A stretch of 64,000 nucleotides of DNA from Pogona vitticeps (Eukaryota > Chordata > Lepidosauria > Squamata > Agamidae), in the NCBI RefSeq assembly GCF_051106095.1, contig NC_135786.1:203423501-203487500 (forward strand), given 5' to 3'. Position 1 is the stretch's first letter; the number at the start of each line of letters is the position of its first letter. Positions 34,740 to 46,564 of this stretch are shown in pieces. The translations under genes and the position numbers were made by a program. The notes under the pieces were generated by a model that made no database searches, was not told where the DNA came from, and worked only from the letters and a program-made list of their open reading frames with translations.

Positions 34740-35034
34740 CTTCAGATGGGGTGACAATAGGCCAATTGTTAAGGTAAGGGGAGACATGTCAGAGTGTGGA
34801 GATGAGCAGCCACTGATGCCATGTATTTACTTAATATCCTGGGATTGGTGGTGAGGCTGAACAGGAGGATACAAAATTGGTGGATGGAGGAGCTGAGAGT
34901 AAAGTGAAGGAAGTATTGGTGGTTGGGGTAGATGGAGATGTGAAAGTACATGCCCTAGAGAGACACTGTAACAAATCAGTACCTGAGTTGGTGCTGAGTC
35001 AGTATTGATAATGGAGTTCTAGTCTATTTGCATA
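34740..35034. other. Anonymous stretch, nothing recognised
   Basis: A G-rich, purine-biased plus strand resembling the 33535-34435 stretch, from which the L2 insertion may separate it. Confidence 0.3.
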
Positions 35035-35035
35035 C

Positions 35036-36212
35036 AGTGGTGCCTCAACTTACGACCATAATCCGTTCCTGAAGAGGGACGCAACTCAAAATGGTAGTAA
35101 GTTGAAGCACCATTTCCCATAGGAATGCACTGAAATGCAATTAATCTGTTCCGGCCGAAGGAAAAAATCACACACACACACACACAAAATCACTGCAAGA
35201 CTCATTGGAAACACAATTACTGTAATCCCTTTCAGCCGAAGGGGGAAAAGAAAAGAAAAGAAAAGCAATCAAGTGTGCTAGACCCACTGGAAATGCACAG
35301 AAAACAAACACGGCAGATCGGAAATGCACAGAGAACAAAAGGGGCATGTCGGAAATGAAAAGAAAACAAAGGAAAAAGCAAGGGAAGCATGCAGGACCCA
35401 TCGGAAATGAGGGGAGCCAAAAACCACAAACTCCCCAAGACCCATTGAAAATGGGGAACACCCCCCAAAAAGCAACCAAATACCCCAAGACCCATCGGAA
35501 ATGGGGGGGAAGCAAAAACACACACCAAATAAATCCCCCAAGATGCATCAGAAATGGGGAACCCCCCAAAAGCAACCAAATCCCCAAAGACCCATCGGAA
35601 ATGGGGGGAAAAACAAAAAACCAACCAACCCCCAAGACCCATTGGAAATGGGGGAAAAACCCAAAAAGCAACCAAACACCCCAAGACCCATCGGAAATGG
35701 GGGGAAGCCAAACAAACAAATCCCCCAAGACCCATCGGAAATGGGGAACCCCCCAAAAAAACAAACCAGCCCCCCAAGACCCATCAGAAATGGGGGGAAG
35801 CCAAAAAAACAAACAAACCCCAAGACCCATCACAGCACAGAAACATAACCTCCCCAGCCCAAAACTACACTGCAAAACCACCCAGAACAGTTTTTAAAAA
35901 GCAGAAAACAGCATCTTACCTTACAAGGCAGCCGGAAGCCTCCCTGCAAACACACACACACACTCAGAAGCAGAAGGAGGCAGTCCCAAGCGTCCTCCAA
36001 TGCACACTTTCTAACTGCTGTGGTGAAAGAGCTACAAAGAAGCAGCCTCATTGCCACCTACAGTTAGAAATTTGAATTTCCTGCCTTTTCCCCTGTCTTT
36101 TTCTGTTTGTAAGTAGAAGCTCCGGTCGCAAGTAGAAGCAAAATTTTGCAGCTGGAACTGGTCGTAACTTGAAATGGTCTAAGTAGGGATGTTCGTAAGT
36201 CAAGACACCACT
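35036..36212. mobile_element. Tigger-like MITE expanded by an internal minisatellite
   Basis: Termini agtggtgcctcaacttacga (left) and the complement of cgtaagtcaagacaccact (right) form inverted repeats. Subterminal cccataggaatgcactgaaa is shared with the TIR element at 51669. The left end follows TA plus one base, as expected for TA-targeting elements, but no clear duplication remains on the right. The interior is almost entirely a minisatellite (35390-35835) plus a short (CA)n. Confidence 0.65.
35390..35835. repeat. Minisatellite, ~44-56-bp unit
   Basis: Nine to ten units start aagacccatcggaaatgggg. Two unit types alternate for much of the array, one continuing gaagccaaa and one continuing aaccccccaaaa. 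This gives a higher-order period near 95 bp. Long open frames on both strands (up to 237 codons) are by-products of a stop-free unit. Confidence 0.93.
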
Positions 36213-36219
36213 CTTTCTG

Positions 36220-36699
36220 TTTCACTTAGAAAATGATATGTTTTTATATGCTGTATACTACCTTATTTATTCAAAATTCAGCATAGCCCACTTCTGCTTT
36301 GATTTGCCCATTTGTTTTGAAGCTTATTTTCTCTGCATTAATGAAAGCATAAACTCACTTTCAAAGTACAAGCTGGCTTTAAAAATGAAAGCAGATATTC
36401 TCAGGATGCAGAACTGAACCTTAATACAAAAGTTTGCATTGTGCAGTGTGACAGTAGAACCATAAGCCTCACAATACCCTTATAAAATCAGTGTACTCAT
36501 GGTAAGCTTCCCTTGTACTTCCAGTCTGGCACTGAAGTGCTAAAAGTGCACATTTCTGTGCACACTTTCACCCAAGAGTGATAACATGAATCTTACAGGA
36601 GCTGTATAAATAAATCTGCTGTCAGCATTCTCAAAACACACTGTAATAGCTTACATCCATGAATGTCCTTAACATACACTTAACATAGTCTTCCTTATG
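36220..36699. other. Intergenic, nothing recognised
   Basis: AT-rich DNA between the MITE and the STAU2 3' end. No signal recognised. Confidence 0.45.
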
Positions 36700-36781
36700 C
36701 ACTTTTTGCCTTCTAATGGTGAACTGTGCTTTTGAAAATACACTTTTTGCCTTCTAATGGTGAACTGTGCTTTTGAAAATA
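36700..36781. repeat. Perfect 41-bp tandem duplication
   Basis: cactttttgccttctaatgg and the following 21 bases occur twice in a row without a mismatch (36700-36740 and 36741-36781). This implies a recent duplication. Confidence 0.98.
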
Positions 36782-37017
36782 CACCAATATGCCTATACTT
36801 TAAAAAAATGTTACCTGCTTAGTGATAGAACATGACAATACCAGGCCCCCCACAGCCATGGGCACACCTTTCTCAGGAACTGGATGTACAGCAGAAAATA
36901 CAGTCCAGCATTTTCTTGTATAAATAGCAGGTAATGGATGGTGGGTTTTATGCATTATTTACAAATGAAGAAAGAGATAACATAAGTGCTATTTACATGA
37001 ACTGATGTGGTTTTACT

Positions 37018-37988
37018 GCACTGACCAACTGCTTTATTCAAATATGCTGGTACAGAATACAAGTGCAAATTTCCAACTCAACCAACACTGACATTTATCA
37101 CATATGTTCCATCCTCTTTGAACCCTCTTCCACTCCCTGCTGTTGTTCCTGGTCAGTATGCAGTCATTAAAAACATTCAGTTGATACAAGTGGTGAGTCA
37201 GTACAAAACACAGAATGAGATGTAAATATGTTTCACAGAATACAGTAGAATTATGGGAGCGGAAACATTTTCTTTGGAGGCAAGACACCTTGTCAATCAA
37301 TGGCAAGGGAAATCAAATACCATCACTGCTTTCTCCTGGAGTATATTGTGACTAGTCATTAATATCTAAGCAAATACTTATCATGATTTAAACTGCAGTT
37401 TGCAAACAACTTGTCATAGTGCACCTTACAGCCATAACATATTCCATAAGAGTATGACGAATGCATAATGTTGGCATAAAAAGAGAAGCTGTATGACCGT
37501 ATATGAAGACAACAACTATAACTTGCACAGCACTGTCATTGCTTATTTTTAAAATATTCAAGCATATTTTTTTTAAAAAAAGAGGAAAGCTGAACTTACT
37601 CTACGCTACAAAAAATCCATACAACTCAACCCAATGTTGACTTTTCATTTCCTCCAGAGTATTAATCAACTGTAAACTTAACTTTCCTCCTCAAGTCTTA
37701 GTTAATCACTTGCTGCTTAAAACTCTGGTGGTCTGACTGATTTTTATTGTTTCTGAAGCAATCTGAATGATTTATTTTTAGATTTTTAGGTTTAGAGGGG
37801 AACCATCAATATTTTATTCCTTTCCCCCATACTCAATGAACAGTACCACATATACTATCTCTTGTGTGTTGTCTTCACATAAGAATCAAATAATGGTATT
37901 AGTCATTCATTTCCTTGTACACATACACTCTATTGCGTGTTGACAGGTTTATACGGATGCAGTGGCAGCCATGGGTGCTGGGAAGGTC
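37018..37988 (-). other. STAU2: STAU2 3' untranslated region
   Basis: The region directly follows the STAU2 stop codon on the minus strand and holds no recognised repeat. Two AATAAA signals lie in it: one about 170 nt after the stop (37813-37818) and one about 950 nt after (37033-37038). I place the distal end about 15-20 nt past the second. The exact cleavage sites are inferred. Confidence 0.6.
37033..37038 (-). promoter_or_regulatory. STAU2: Distal polyadenylation signal AATAAA
   Basis: A canonical AATAAA on the minus strand (tttatt on plus), about 950 nt downstream of the STAU2 stop. A proximal alternative sits at 37813-37818, so alternative 3' ends are possible. Confidence 0.55.
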
Positions 37989-38082
37989 CTAGACGACAGC
38001 CTTTGAATCCTTGCAGTCCTGAGCAATAGTGCCTGAGTTAGTCTGTCTATTGTCTGCATTTTCTCCCAGATGGTTGACTTGT
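37989..38082 (-). CDS. STAU2: STAU2 terminal coding exon
   Basis: The acceptor (taatctttcag|ACAAG) continues the phase left by the 39349-39437 exon (two bases carried over). It reads KQVNHLGENADNRQTNSGTI then AQDCKDSKAVV and TAG (37989-37991). By recall, the mammalian Staufen-2 C-terminus ends ...SIAQDCKKSNSAV, so the block IAQDCK and the length agree while the middle has diverged. This is the unstructured tail beyond dsRNA-binding domain 5. Staufen-2 binds double-stranded regions of mRNAs and works in dendritic RNA transport and translation control. Confidence 0.9.
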
Positions 38083-39348
38083 CTGAAAGATTAATATATT
38101 AACAAGAGCAGTAAGGTCCAGGGTTGCACATCTCTGAGACATTTTTATTAGCAGATGGCACATGAGATTCAAAGGTCACTATGAGGGGGGACATTTTAAA
38201 GTGAAACAACAATATTTATGTTCAGATACTATACTGATGAGATCATATGGTAAATGGTTCTGATTAGTTTACAAATAGCCACTATATATCAGCTGAAAAT
38301 TCCTACTTAACTTCTTGCATTTCAAGTACAGTGCACCAGGTTAAGTAAGACTTTGCTCCTGTCTGGTTTAGCCAAAGCAAAATTCAGCTAAAGGAAGAGG
38401 AATGGACAGCTATCTAACTGTGTCTTGTCTATGAGCCACCTGGTGACTTCTCTTTACCTTATTTTCCCCATTTATTTATCTAATTAATCAACAAGCTAAT
38501 TGATATGCTAATCTGGCATGATATTGTTCCTGATCATTTGCAATCACACAATGGGGAAAAAGACACAAAAGAAAAGCTGCACACCCAAATGTCAAATAGG
38601 TGGGGCATTTTGATGTAATATGGTACAAGGTCACTCATCTGTATTATTTCCCATTTAGACACAGGTTTCACAAGGTAGGGCAGATACCTTGTTTCAACTT
38701 TATAAATCACATGCTCATTGAACCTTTGCCTCACTGCACACTTCTACATTGGTTGCTTCTTAGTCAATTGTATCTGCCCACTGTGCAGTTTACAGGTGTT
38801 TGTTCTTTTTTAGAAAATTTTGTTGACAAAGGAAATAAGATGCACATGTACAGAACACCTTTATCTTCTTGGATTCCCTATTTAAATGCATGGAAGCAGC
38901 AGCAGCCTTCCAAATGAGCATTGTTTCCTTCATTAAAATAAAAAGTTAGTATGTTTATATAGCAGTTGTTCAAACATACCACATGTGTTTGTATACATCA
39001 AAACAATCACATGCTCTAGTTTACCGGAATTTGGGAGGTGGCCAGGAAGCCTATGAAGTACTTTAAATTTCACCACTTATGAAATATGCCAGTTCAACAT
39101 TATTAAGGCTGAAACTTTATACTATCTACCTTCTTCTATGCAAGACATCTATTAAGACTGATGACAAGAAAATTGTTTTTCTTTTTAACAGCCCTCTTTG
39201 TGTTAGAATCACAGAACTCTGATATTAAAAAAGTTAAAGAGCTGAATGCTGCACATCTTTTAAATTTATATTAATACCTCTTTTTTTCCCCTCATCAAGG
39301 TGCCCAAGACATAAATGACCACTAGTTACAAAAGTAAGTGATTCTTAC
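38083..39348 (-). other. STAU2: STAU2 last intron
   Basis: A 1,266-bp intron with donor GTAAGA and acceptor TTTCAG on the minus strand. No repeat family was recognised inside it. Confidence 0.85.
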
Positions 39349-39437
39349 TTTTCAAATGAACCATTTTCAACTTTCACTGTTCCTTCCACTGGATCCAATC
39401 CTTGTTCTGAAAACTGTTTCAAGGCACTTAAAGCTGC
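39349..39437 (-). CDS. STAU2: STAU2 penultimate coding exon (end of dsRBD5)
   Basis: An 89-bp exon bounded by acceptor tgtattacag|GCAGC and donor GAAAA|GTAAGA. It reads AALSALKQFSEQGLDPVEG then TVKVENGSFE plus two bases. The first 16 residues match, by recall, mammalian Staufen-2 exactly, where they form the last helix of the degenerate fifth dsRNA-binding domain (STAU1 has AALNILKLLSELDQ there). The domain core is encoded by the preceding exon, which I did not find up to 64000. Phase 0 at the 5' side fits the known Q|AALSA junction. Confidence 0.93.
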
Positions 39438-39814
39438 CTGTAATACAGGAGAATGATATTGAAAATTATAAATATTGAAATAGGCATGATATCAATATAA
39501 ATGGAATATTGTGCCAATTGTGTTCAGGAACAGAGTGCATGACACATAAATTGGTGCTGCAAAAGTATCTTGAAATATAGATGGGTTAGTGAGCAAAGCA
39601 AGAAAGTGTACTCATTTTCAATACTTTAAAATGGCATTCAGCAACACTAATGAAGGCTACTAATTCTTTTGTCATTCTGCAAATGGAAAATATTTCAATC
39701 AATTACTCTTAAACAATACAATAACTCAATCCCCCTGGAGTACATGCCTTCTTGATTTACAACTTACGTTCATGCCAAAACTAGATATCATGACAGATAC
39801 AAAAATCACAAAAT

Positions 39815-39872
39815 TGGTGATCCAGCCGCCTAGAGTGAACGAGTCGTCCAGATAGGCAGGGTATAAATCAAA

Positions 39873-39935
<63 letters not shown>

Positions 39936-39992
39936 ACAACAACAACAACAACAACAATAACAACAACAACAATCATCATCATCATCATCATC
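39815..39992 (+). repeat. L2 tail followed by compound microsatellite
   Basis: The L2 terminus (agccgcctagagtgaacgag, then ataggcagggtataaatc) runs into (AAAT)n to 39935, (AAC)n to about 39971 and (ATC)n to about 39992. The arrays grew from the LINE tail. Confidence 0.85.
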
Positions 39993-42697
39993 TCAAAAAT
40001 TGTCTAGCTTAAACTTTTGTGAATGCAGGAAATCCACTACTACAATGCCCCAGCAGTTAACGTCTAGCTTGTACTTAAAGACATGGGGCTGCAACCAAAT
40101 CTCTCACCAGTAAGACCCAGATAGCACTGTAATATGTGTTCTCCAACACTCTGACAACCAATAACATATAGCATAGGTAGGGAATTTACAGTGGAGTAAC
40201 ATTATGGTATGCTTTTAAGTCACTGGCCATGATATGAAAGAGGGGAGGAGACAAGCAGCTGATCCTTATTTTGTGATACATAATTTCGCCAGTCTTGCCA
40301 ACACCTTTAAGGCTGTCATTATTTTAAGCACTTGCTGCCCCCCTTTAACATCAAAATAACATTCTCTGTTCATTTTATAAACACAACTCTTCTTTCACAT
40401 TTCCACAGTCCTACCAAACCCCCTGATTGAATCTTATTAATTATATGTGCTGATATTAAGGCAAGATGAGCCAGAAGTCTAACTTTTCAATTATGTGCAA
40501 TGCCAGGTACCGCTAAAGCAGAAGCTTGATTTTCATATTTCTTTAATGCTTCTATTACAACAGAAAAAGCATATAAGCACTGGAATGCACATTTTATTTA
40601 GAAACAGCAGAACCCTGTGGGGATACATGCTGTATCTCTAGTGTGGGAAGTAAATAGGTCCTGTACCAGATATTTGCTTGGACAACAGATCACCTTGGAT
40701 CTACAGCACTGACACTGTAATTTTCTGGAACTATCGTGGGACACAGATGTACGAAATAAAAATCTCTTTCTGATACAATATCCTGAGATAAGAACAGCTT
40801 TCTGAAATATTCTCACAGTTGTTTTTACCGTAACTTTCATCTGACAGCAGTGAATACATATTAAAATGTGATTTAAAATTCAACAACTTTCATTGTAGCT
40901 TCATTTAAGGGTTTCTGGTTTTGTTTCTGCCACACAGCTATTTTGTAGCCCCTTAATGAAATATTTACTTAGTTTCCCACACAATTTGAAGATTTCATCT
41001 CTGGGAACTACTGTTTCTTTCTCTACCCAGAACATCTCTGTTCTTTGAGGAGAATATCATAACAAAAGGAAGCAATCCTGAACAAACGCATTTGTTCCTG
41101 CTGAAGGAATTTCAAGGATAGAAAGGCGACACACATTCATTCTCTCCATCTAATAACAGTTAGGGAAAGTTTGTGATCTTAGAGAGCTGCCTAAATGTGC
41201 ATCTGGGTAAGCAGTTGTTCTATGTCATAATCAGGTGACAAAATGCTCTATTCTACATTGCCTCTTCCAGTGGGGTTTAGCTCCCCTTTTGTGCTGTGGT
41301 ACATGCAAAAACTTGAACTTCATTCATGAGCCGTAGTCTCCAAACTTTCTGCAATCTTATAAAGAGATGCCTGATGACATCTATCTCATCAAACCTGAGG
41401 GGCAGAATCCAACTGTGGGCATTCACTGGTGTAACAGTGAAATCCAGCAAGTGATCTCTACTGTAGGTGTCTATGTGCCCCAAGAACTGGTTCTTGAGGG
41501 CTGAGGAAGCTCTCTGGAGCTGATTTTGGGGCAGCTCCAAGGGTATGGGGAAGCAGAAGAGAAAGACCCCCTGCATACGGATGCCTTTTGGATTCAGGCC
41601 CTGAAGACCATCCTCATTGTTCAAATTTCTTTTTTGTGACCATCAAAAAATGCAGTTGGTTTTGCACTACATTTACTTTAGCAGAGTCTAAAGCTGACTA
41701 CTTTTAAGTCTCAAACACTCTCTCATTAGTACATGTACAGAGTCAACAGGTGTCACTTCTAAAAAGAGTATGAAACTTCAGAAAATGAGTGCAACAGAAA
41801 CAATGGTCTCATTGCTCTTAAACAGTATACAACCGAGATGAGTATGTACAGATGCCACTGCCATGAAATGAATCAGTAATCACCATGTGCATAGGAGATC
41901 ATTATGTTTTTTGAAGGAGGGAATTCTCCCCTCTCCATTTTTTGCTGGATTACTTGATTACAGACAGCCTACTTCATTTCTCAGGTTCATTTGATCCTCA
42001 ACACAGTAGTTCCATGGGAAAGAAGAGATGAGTAGGGTTACCACCACCAATACCATTGTGAATGCCCAAATCAGAAATTAATCCATACCATTTTATTGAA
42101 GTACCAACTGCATTTTAAATATATTTATATTTGCAATGTATGCATTTTAACTGATCTTCCTGCTTTGTACCTAAAAGAATGGATTATCTATCCTTTTTTT
42201 CATGTTACCATTTCTCAAGAAACTCTGGTGATCCACACTGCTTCCCCACTCTTTTCAACAATCCTGATGGAAACAGTAGACTGGAAGAATGTGAATGAGG
42301 ATTACTGAATGAGGATTACATTTGCACCCATGACATCATGTTATAGTTACATCTGAATGGCTATATGATCTGAGTAGCTGTGGTAAAACACGGCCTGATG
42401 AAGCAGCAGCTTTGTTAAATTAATGGAACAGTCCTGAAGTATCAGCAGACTTCAGGAACAATTACTCCAAATCAGCACAAAAACCTGTGAAATATGGAAG
42501 GTGGATTCTTTTAAGGGAGAAACATTTTACACCCATTGGATGTGTATTTCTTTCTCTTGAAAGTGATGGAGGGGAAAACACGGCACAGCTCCAATAGTGA
42601 TATACACCAAAGAAGATATAAATAAGGAGATCATCTTTTACACAAAAACATGTATGCCGTGATTCCTTAATCGTATGGTACACCGTATTATTGACTA

Positions 42698-43034
42698 GGT
42701 AAAGGTAACGGTTCCCCTTGACATTTAGTCCAGTCATGTCCGACAGTAGGGGGCAGTGCTCATCCCCGTTTCCAAGCCGTAGAGTCAGCATTTGTCCGAA
42801 GATAATTTCCATGGTCATATAGCCAGTGTGACTAGACATGGAACACCATTACCTTCCCACTGTGCTGGTACCTAGTATCTATTCACATTTGCATGCTTTC
42901 GAACTGCTAGATTGGCAGGAGCTGGGACAAGCGACAAGAGCTCATTCCGTCGCGTGGATTCGATCTTACGACTGCTGGTCTTCCGACTTTGCAGCACAGA
43001 GGTTTCTGTGGTTTAACCCACAGTGCCATCATGT
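42698..43034 (-). mobile_element. Sauria SINE, near full length
   Basis: Same family and orientation as 21084-21418. The tRNA-derived head is at the right (gtttaacccacagtgcc), followed by the body with ggtaccagcacagtgggaag. The tail is at the left, with a tcggacatgactggac-like block and aggtaaa-type repeats. Confidence 0.9.
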
Positions 43035-43300
43035 CCCCTGGCTACACACATGCATAATCTTTTGTATCTGCACTGTAGTGGGTGGCTGGCTTTCCTTGGC
43101 TTGAGTCATGGCTCTGCAGGTACTCTATTAGTTCTGGTGTTCTTTGATTGACACATATGTGTTCTGAACTGCATTGTCTTGATCTTTGCAGGTTTGATAA
43201 CATGGATGGAAATAAAAGTTTTGCCGCAGATGTTTTGGAAGAAAAAGCAATTGCAACACACCTTATGAAAACCATGTGCATTTAGCTCTTCCTCTAACAG

Positions 43301-43373
43301 GAAGACAGGAGGGCCTGGCTTGCTCTGGTCATGGGGTCACGAAGAGTCAGACACGACTAAATGACTAAACAAC
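43301..43373 (+). mobile_element. BovB LINE, 73-bp 3' stub
   Basis: gaagacaggagggcctggct to gactaaatgactaaacaac matches the last bases of the BovB copy at 17708. It is the shortest BovB insertion here. No target duplication was read. Confidence 0.88.
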
Positions 43374-44814
43374 AACTAACTGCCAGGTACTGGTAGATTG
43401 TTGACTATATGGATCAATAAATAAAGACTGGAGCTGAGTATCAGAGCATGAGATACAGCAAAGTTCTGCCCCCTTGGTGGTCCAGCTACCTATTCCCTGC
43501 AACAATCACAGATATGCCCCGTAGTCTCAGAAGACTTGGTTAATCCCCCTCCTATTTTTATTATCAAATGATCAGTGATAGGCTTTAGGGAAACATACTT
43601 TGAGTAGTAGAAGGGTAGAAACTGCATTGAGAGAGAAGTTAATATTCACTATTGATTGAGAAGATACGTGAATGCAGTGAAATGAATATGCTTCAGTGAA
43701 ATGAACTAACTTTGGGAGTAATCAGCTTCCCTTGATCCTGAGTGTTTCCTGTTTTTGACTGAATTTTGAGGACTAGTTCATGACGTCAGGTAAAGAAGGG
43801 ACTGGATAAAGTATCACAATTTTTAATTTTGTTTTATTTTTATACATTACCTTGATAATGAGGCAACCTAGAAGTCTTTTAAATGCAATAAAAATAATAG
43901 TCCTCATTGATAAGGGAATCTAGAAACAATGAACTAACCCCATGCATAGTCACAATAAAATGGTTAGTATACTTTGAATGAAGTAGGTCTGATAAATATA
44001 TGCAGTTCTTAAAAGCAAACAAACTCTTACTAAATTAATAGCAGTGAGGGAGATACAGGCAAAATAAATACTTGGACACAGATTTCTGTGGATAAATTCT
44101 TTTTCAAAATGCTGAGCACTTCCTCCAGTGGATTGTTTCTTTACAAAAGAGCATCTGCACAGATATATAGAAATATTTCTCTCCCCCAGAAGATTTTACA
44201 ACTGCTTTGTGAGCAAAGCCCCGTAGGTTATGAAACAGATGTCTTCACACATTTCATGTATCACTTGTTTTCTGTGTAGATACAGTGATGCCAAAAACAC
44301 AATGCCAACAGGATGCACTACTCCACTCTTTGTTTGCCTTGGCTGCTTTTCTCATTATAAATATGTGTCTACATTTGGCTGAGGGTAGATGTTTCCAATC
44401 ATACTGGTCATTTTTAAAAAAAAAAACATTCCTTAAGCCAATTAGCAATTAGCAAATCACATTGAAATTTGTTAATTTCTTCCCCCCTCTGGTTCTCCCT
44501 CTGTAGGGATTTGGATGTTTTGTAATGGCAATTTAATAACATTAGATCATCTTTACACAAAGCAGTTTCATACAGAGGCTGCTCTAGAAAAATGTGATTT
44601 CAACTCGCATTCTTATGATAATGATTTAATATTTTTCAATATAACGTACAGATGTATTTTCCTCTCTTTTGACATCTACACTACATTTCACTTTCCAAGA
44701 CATTTCTTTATGATTCTTCTCTGCATGTCTTGTCTTCTTTACTATAATGTGAATGGCATATGCTTCTGAAGATAGCGGCAATGCTTAGCCTAATTCTTAC
44801 TAATTCTTATGCAG

Positions 44815-45100
44815 TAATCCCATTTCGTGGGTGTTTCGGGAAACGGTGCTTTCACGAAGCAAAATGAAATGCTGGACGTCTTTGTTGGTGGTGTTTTGCT
44901 TTGTCCCCCCTGCCCCAGAAAGCCCCCTTCATGGGCCCCAGCACCTACTTTACTCACTCCAGGCCTCCTCCCCCCCTGCCACTGCTGCCGCCCAGCTGTC
45001 CTAGAACAGGGGCCTACTTCCTGCACCCCTTCATTAGAAGTGAACTTGAATCAAATGAACCACAAACCGCTTCATTTTTTAATGGCCAATAATCACAAAT
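44815..45100. other. GC-rich island in intron, possible DNA-transposon relic
   Basis: This stretch is much more GC-rich than its flanks. Text such as ttcgggaaacggtgctttca at the left and aatgaaccacaaaccgcttc at the right could be decayed inverted termini. No family was assigned. Confidence 0.25.
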
Positions 45101-45374
45101 GAAGGGGAAACTGCTAAAACTACTGAAAGCAGGAAAACAATAACATAATAAGAGCACAGAAAAATGAAGCTGCAACAAAAAATATGGACAATGTAACAGC
45201 CAGTGAAAAATCAATTAAAAAAGGAAGAAAAGCTCACCAACAGTGAGAGACCAAACTGAAAAGTCAAGTTTATAGATGGCCAAAACACCCCCCCCCCCCA
45301 ATAAACTAGCACCTGGGCTAAACAAATAGTTTTAACTAATTTTAAGAAAAGTAGTAATGTTAGTCTGATGAGCA

Positions 45375-45630
45375 TGAGAAGAGGAAAATGAGAGGTAATA
45401 TGATGGCAAGTTTCAAATATCTGAAGCGCTACCACATGTAAGATGGAGCAAACTTCTTTTCTGCTGCTCTGGAGAAAGGGACCCAAACTAATGGATTCAA
45501 GTCACAAGAAAAGAGATTCTGTCTAACACTTCCTTATAGTAAGAGATCTAGAACAACTGTTTCGAAAGGTGGTGGAGTCTGTTAGAGGGTTATCTGTCAG
45601 GGATACTCTGGCTACAGATGTCTATACATG
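45375..45630 (+). mobile_element. CR1 LINE 3' region, decayed
   Basis: The order agatggagcaaacttctttt, ggattcaagtcacaagaaaa, aggtggtggagtctgttaga follows the CR1 3' region. The fragment at 20450 shows the same order. Confidence 0.65.
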
Positions 45631-45635
45631 TTGTT

Positions 45636-45726
45636 TGCAACTTAATGGTGACTTTATGTGAGCTGCCCCGAGTAGACATTGTCTAGAGGAGCGGGGTAAA
45701 AATCCAATAAATAAATAAATAAAAAT
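45636..45726 (+). mobile_element. L2-type 3' tail
   Basis: gagctgccccgagtagacat, then gagcggggtaaaaatccaat and (AAAT)n form the terminal box of an L2-like element, directly after the CR1 fragment. Confidence 0.65.
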
Positions 45727-45739
45727 TATCAATTAGTGA

Positions 45740-46230
45740 CATTCCAAAAGTCATATCATTAATGTCTGAGTAAGTTCTTCAAATTCAAGGCCATCACTTC
45801 ATCTGTTAAGTAAATCCATCTCATATTAGGTCTTCCCCTTTGCATTCTGCCTTTCAGTTTTCCTAACATCACTGCCTTTTCCAAAAATTCTTGTTTTCTC
45901 ATGATAGTCCTAAAGAACAATAGCCTCTGATCAGGTATGATCTGATCTAGCACCTATTTATTCATCTTTCTAGTGGTCTATGGTATCAATATGTTCCTCT
46001 TCATCATCACGTTTTGAATATATCTATTATCTCCTGCTGGCCTTCACTGTCCAGCTTGAAAATTCATATATAGTGATAGGAGAATACCATAGCATAGATT
46101 ATCTTAATCTTCAACAACACATTTTTACTCTTAAGGATCTTCTCTAATTCTTTCATAGCCTCAGTCTTATTCTGCTTTCTTGGCTGTAGGCCCCATTTGG
46201 ATTGATGACTGAACCAAGGTAACTTTTTAC
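45740..46230 (-). mobile_element. Old RTE-clade LINE fragment
   Basis: 45759-45953 on the minus strand reads EFLEKAVMLGKLKGRMQRGR then PNMRWIYLTDEVMALNLKNL. This parallels the BovB C-terminal tail (SLEKTLMLG.. KRRRGRPRMRWLD). Further upstream, MKELEKILKSKNVLLKIKII parallels LDSILKSRDITLPTKVRIV. It is much more diverged from BovB than the other copies, so it is an ancient RTE lineage rather than recent BovB. Confidence 0.6.
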
Positions 46231-46404
46231 ATTTTTTTTACTGTCAAGGAAAAGGAAACATCTCATGTGAACAGCAATTTTATTTCCATCTTCCCCACAG
46301 TATTTCAAATTTCATGTACTCTTCCACCACTCTATGATACTAGAGTCTCTCTTGTGTTATTTCAATTAGCATTATTGTATTTGTCTCCTACTCATGGCTC
46401 TTTT

Positions 46405-46475
46405 ATTTTATTTATTTTATTTTATTTATATCCCGCCTATCTGGTCAGTTACGACCACTCCAGGGTGTGAGCCCT
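46405..46475 (-). mobile_element. L2 3' tail fragment
   Basis: (TTTTA)-rich run followed by tatcccgcctatctggtcag, the complement of the L2 terminal box. Confidence 0.7.
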
Positions 46476-46564
46476 ATGGATGAGATCAGCCAACTGGAAT
46501 AAACACAATGCATCAGTGAGATTCAGTTAGTGTTGATTTACCATTCAACAGCTAATTTAGTGAG

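Noticed and set aside
35168-35897. Long open frames (237 codons minus, 183 codons plus) suggesting a repetitive protein
   Set aside because: They run through the minisatellite on both strands because the unit happens to lack stops; no start context or domain, and the opposite-strand frames are equally long.
41277-41624. 115-codon minus-strand frame as an additional STAU2 exon
   Set aside because: No similarity to Staufen-2 domains and no matching splice boundaries.
42462-42839. 125-codon minus-strand frame as a gene
   Set aside because: It starts inside a Sauria SINE and has no domain after leaving it.
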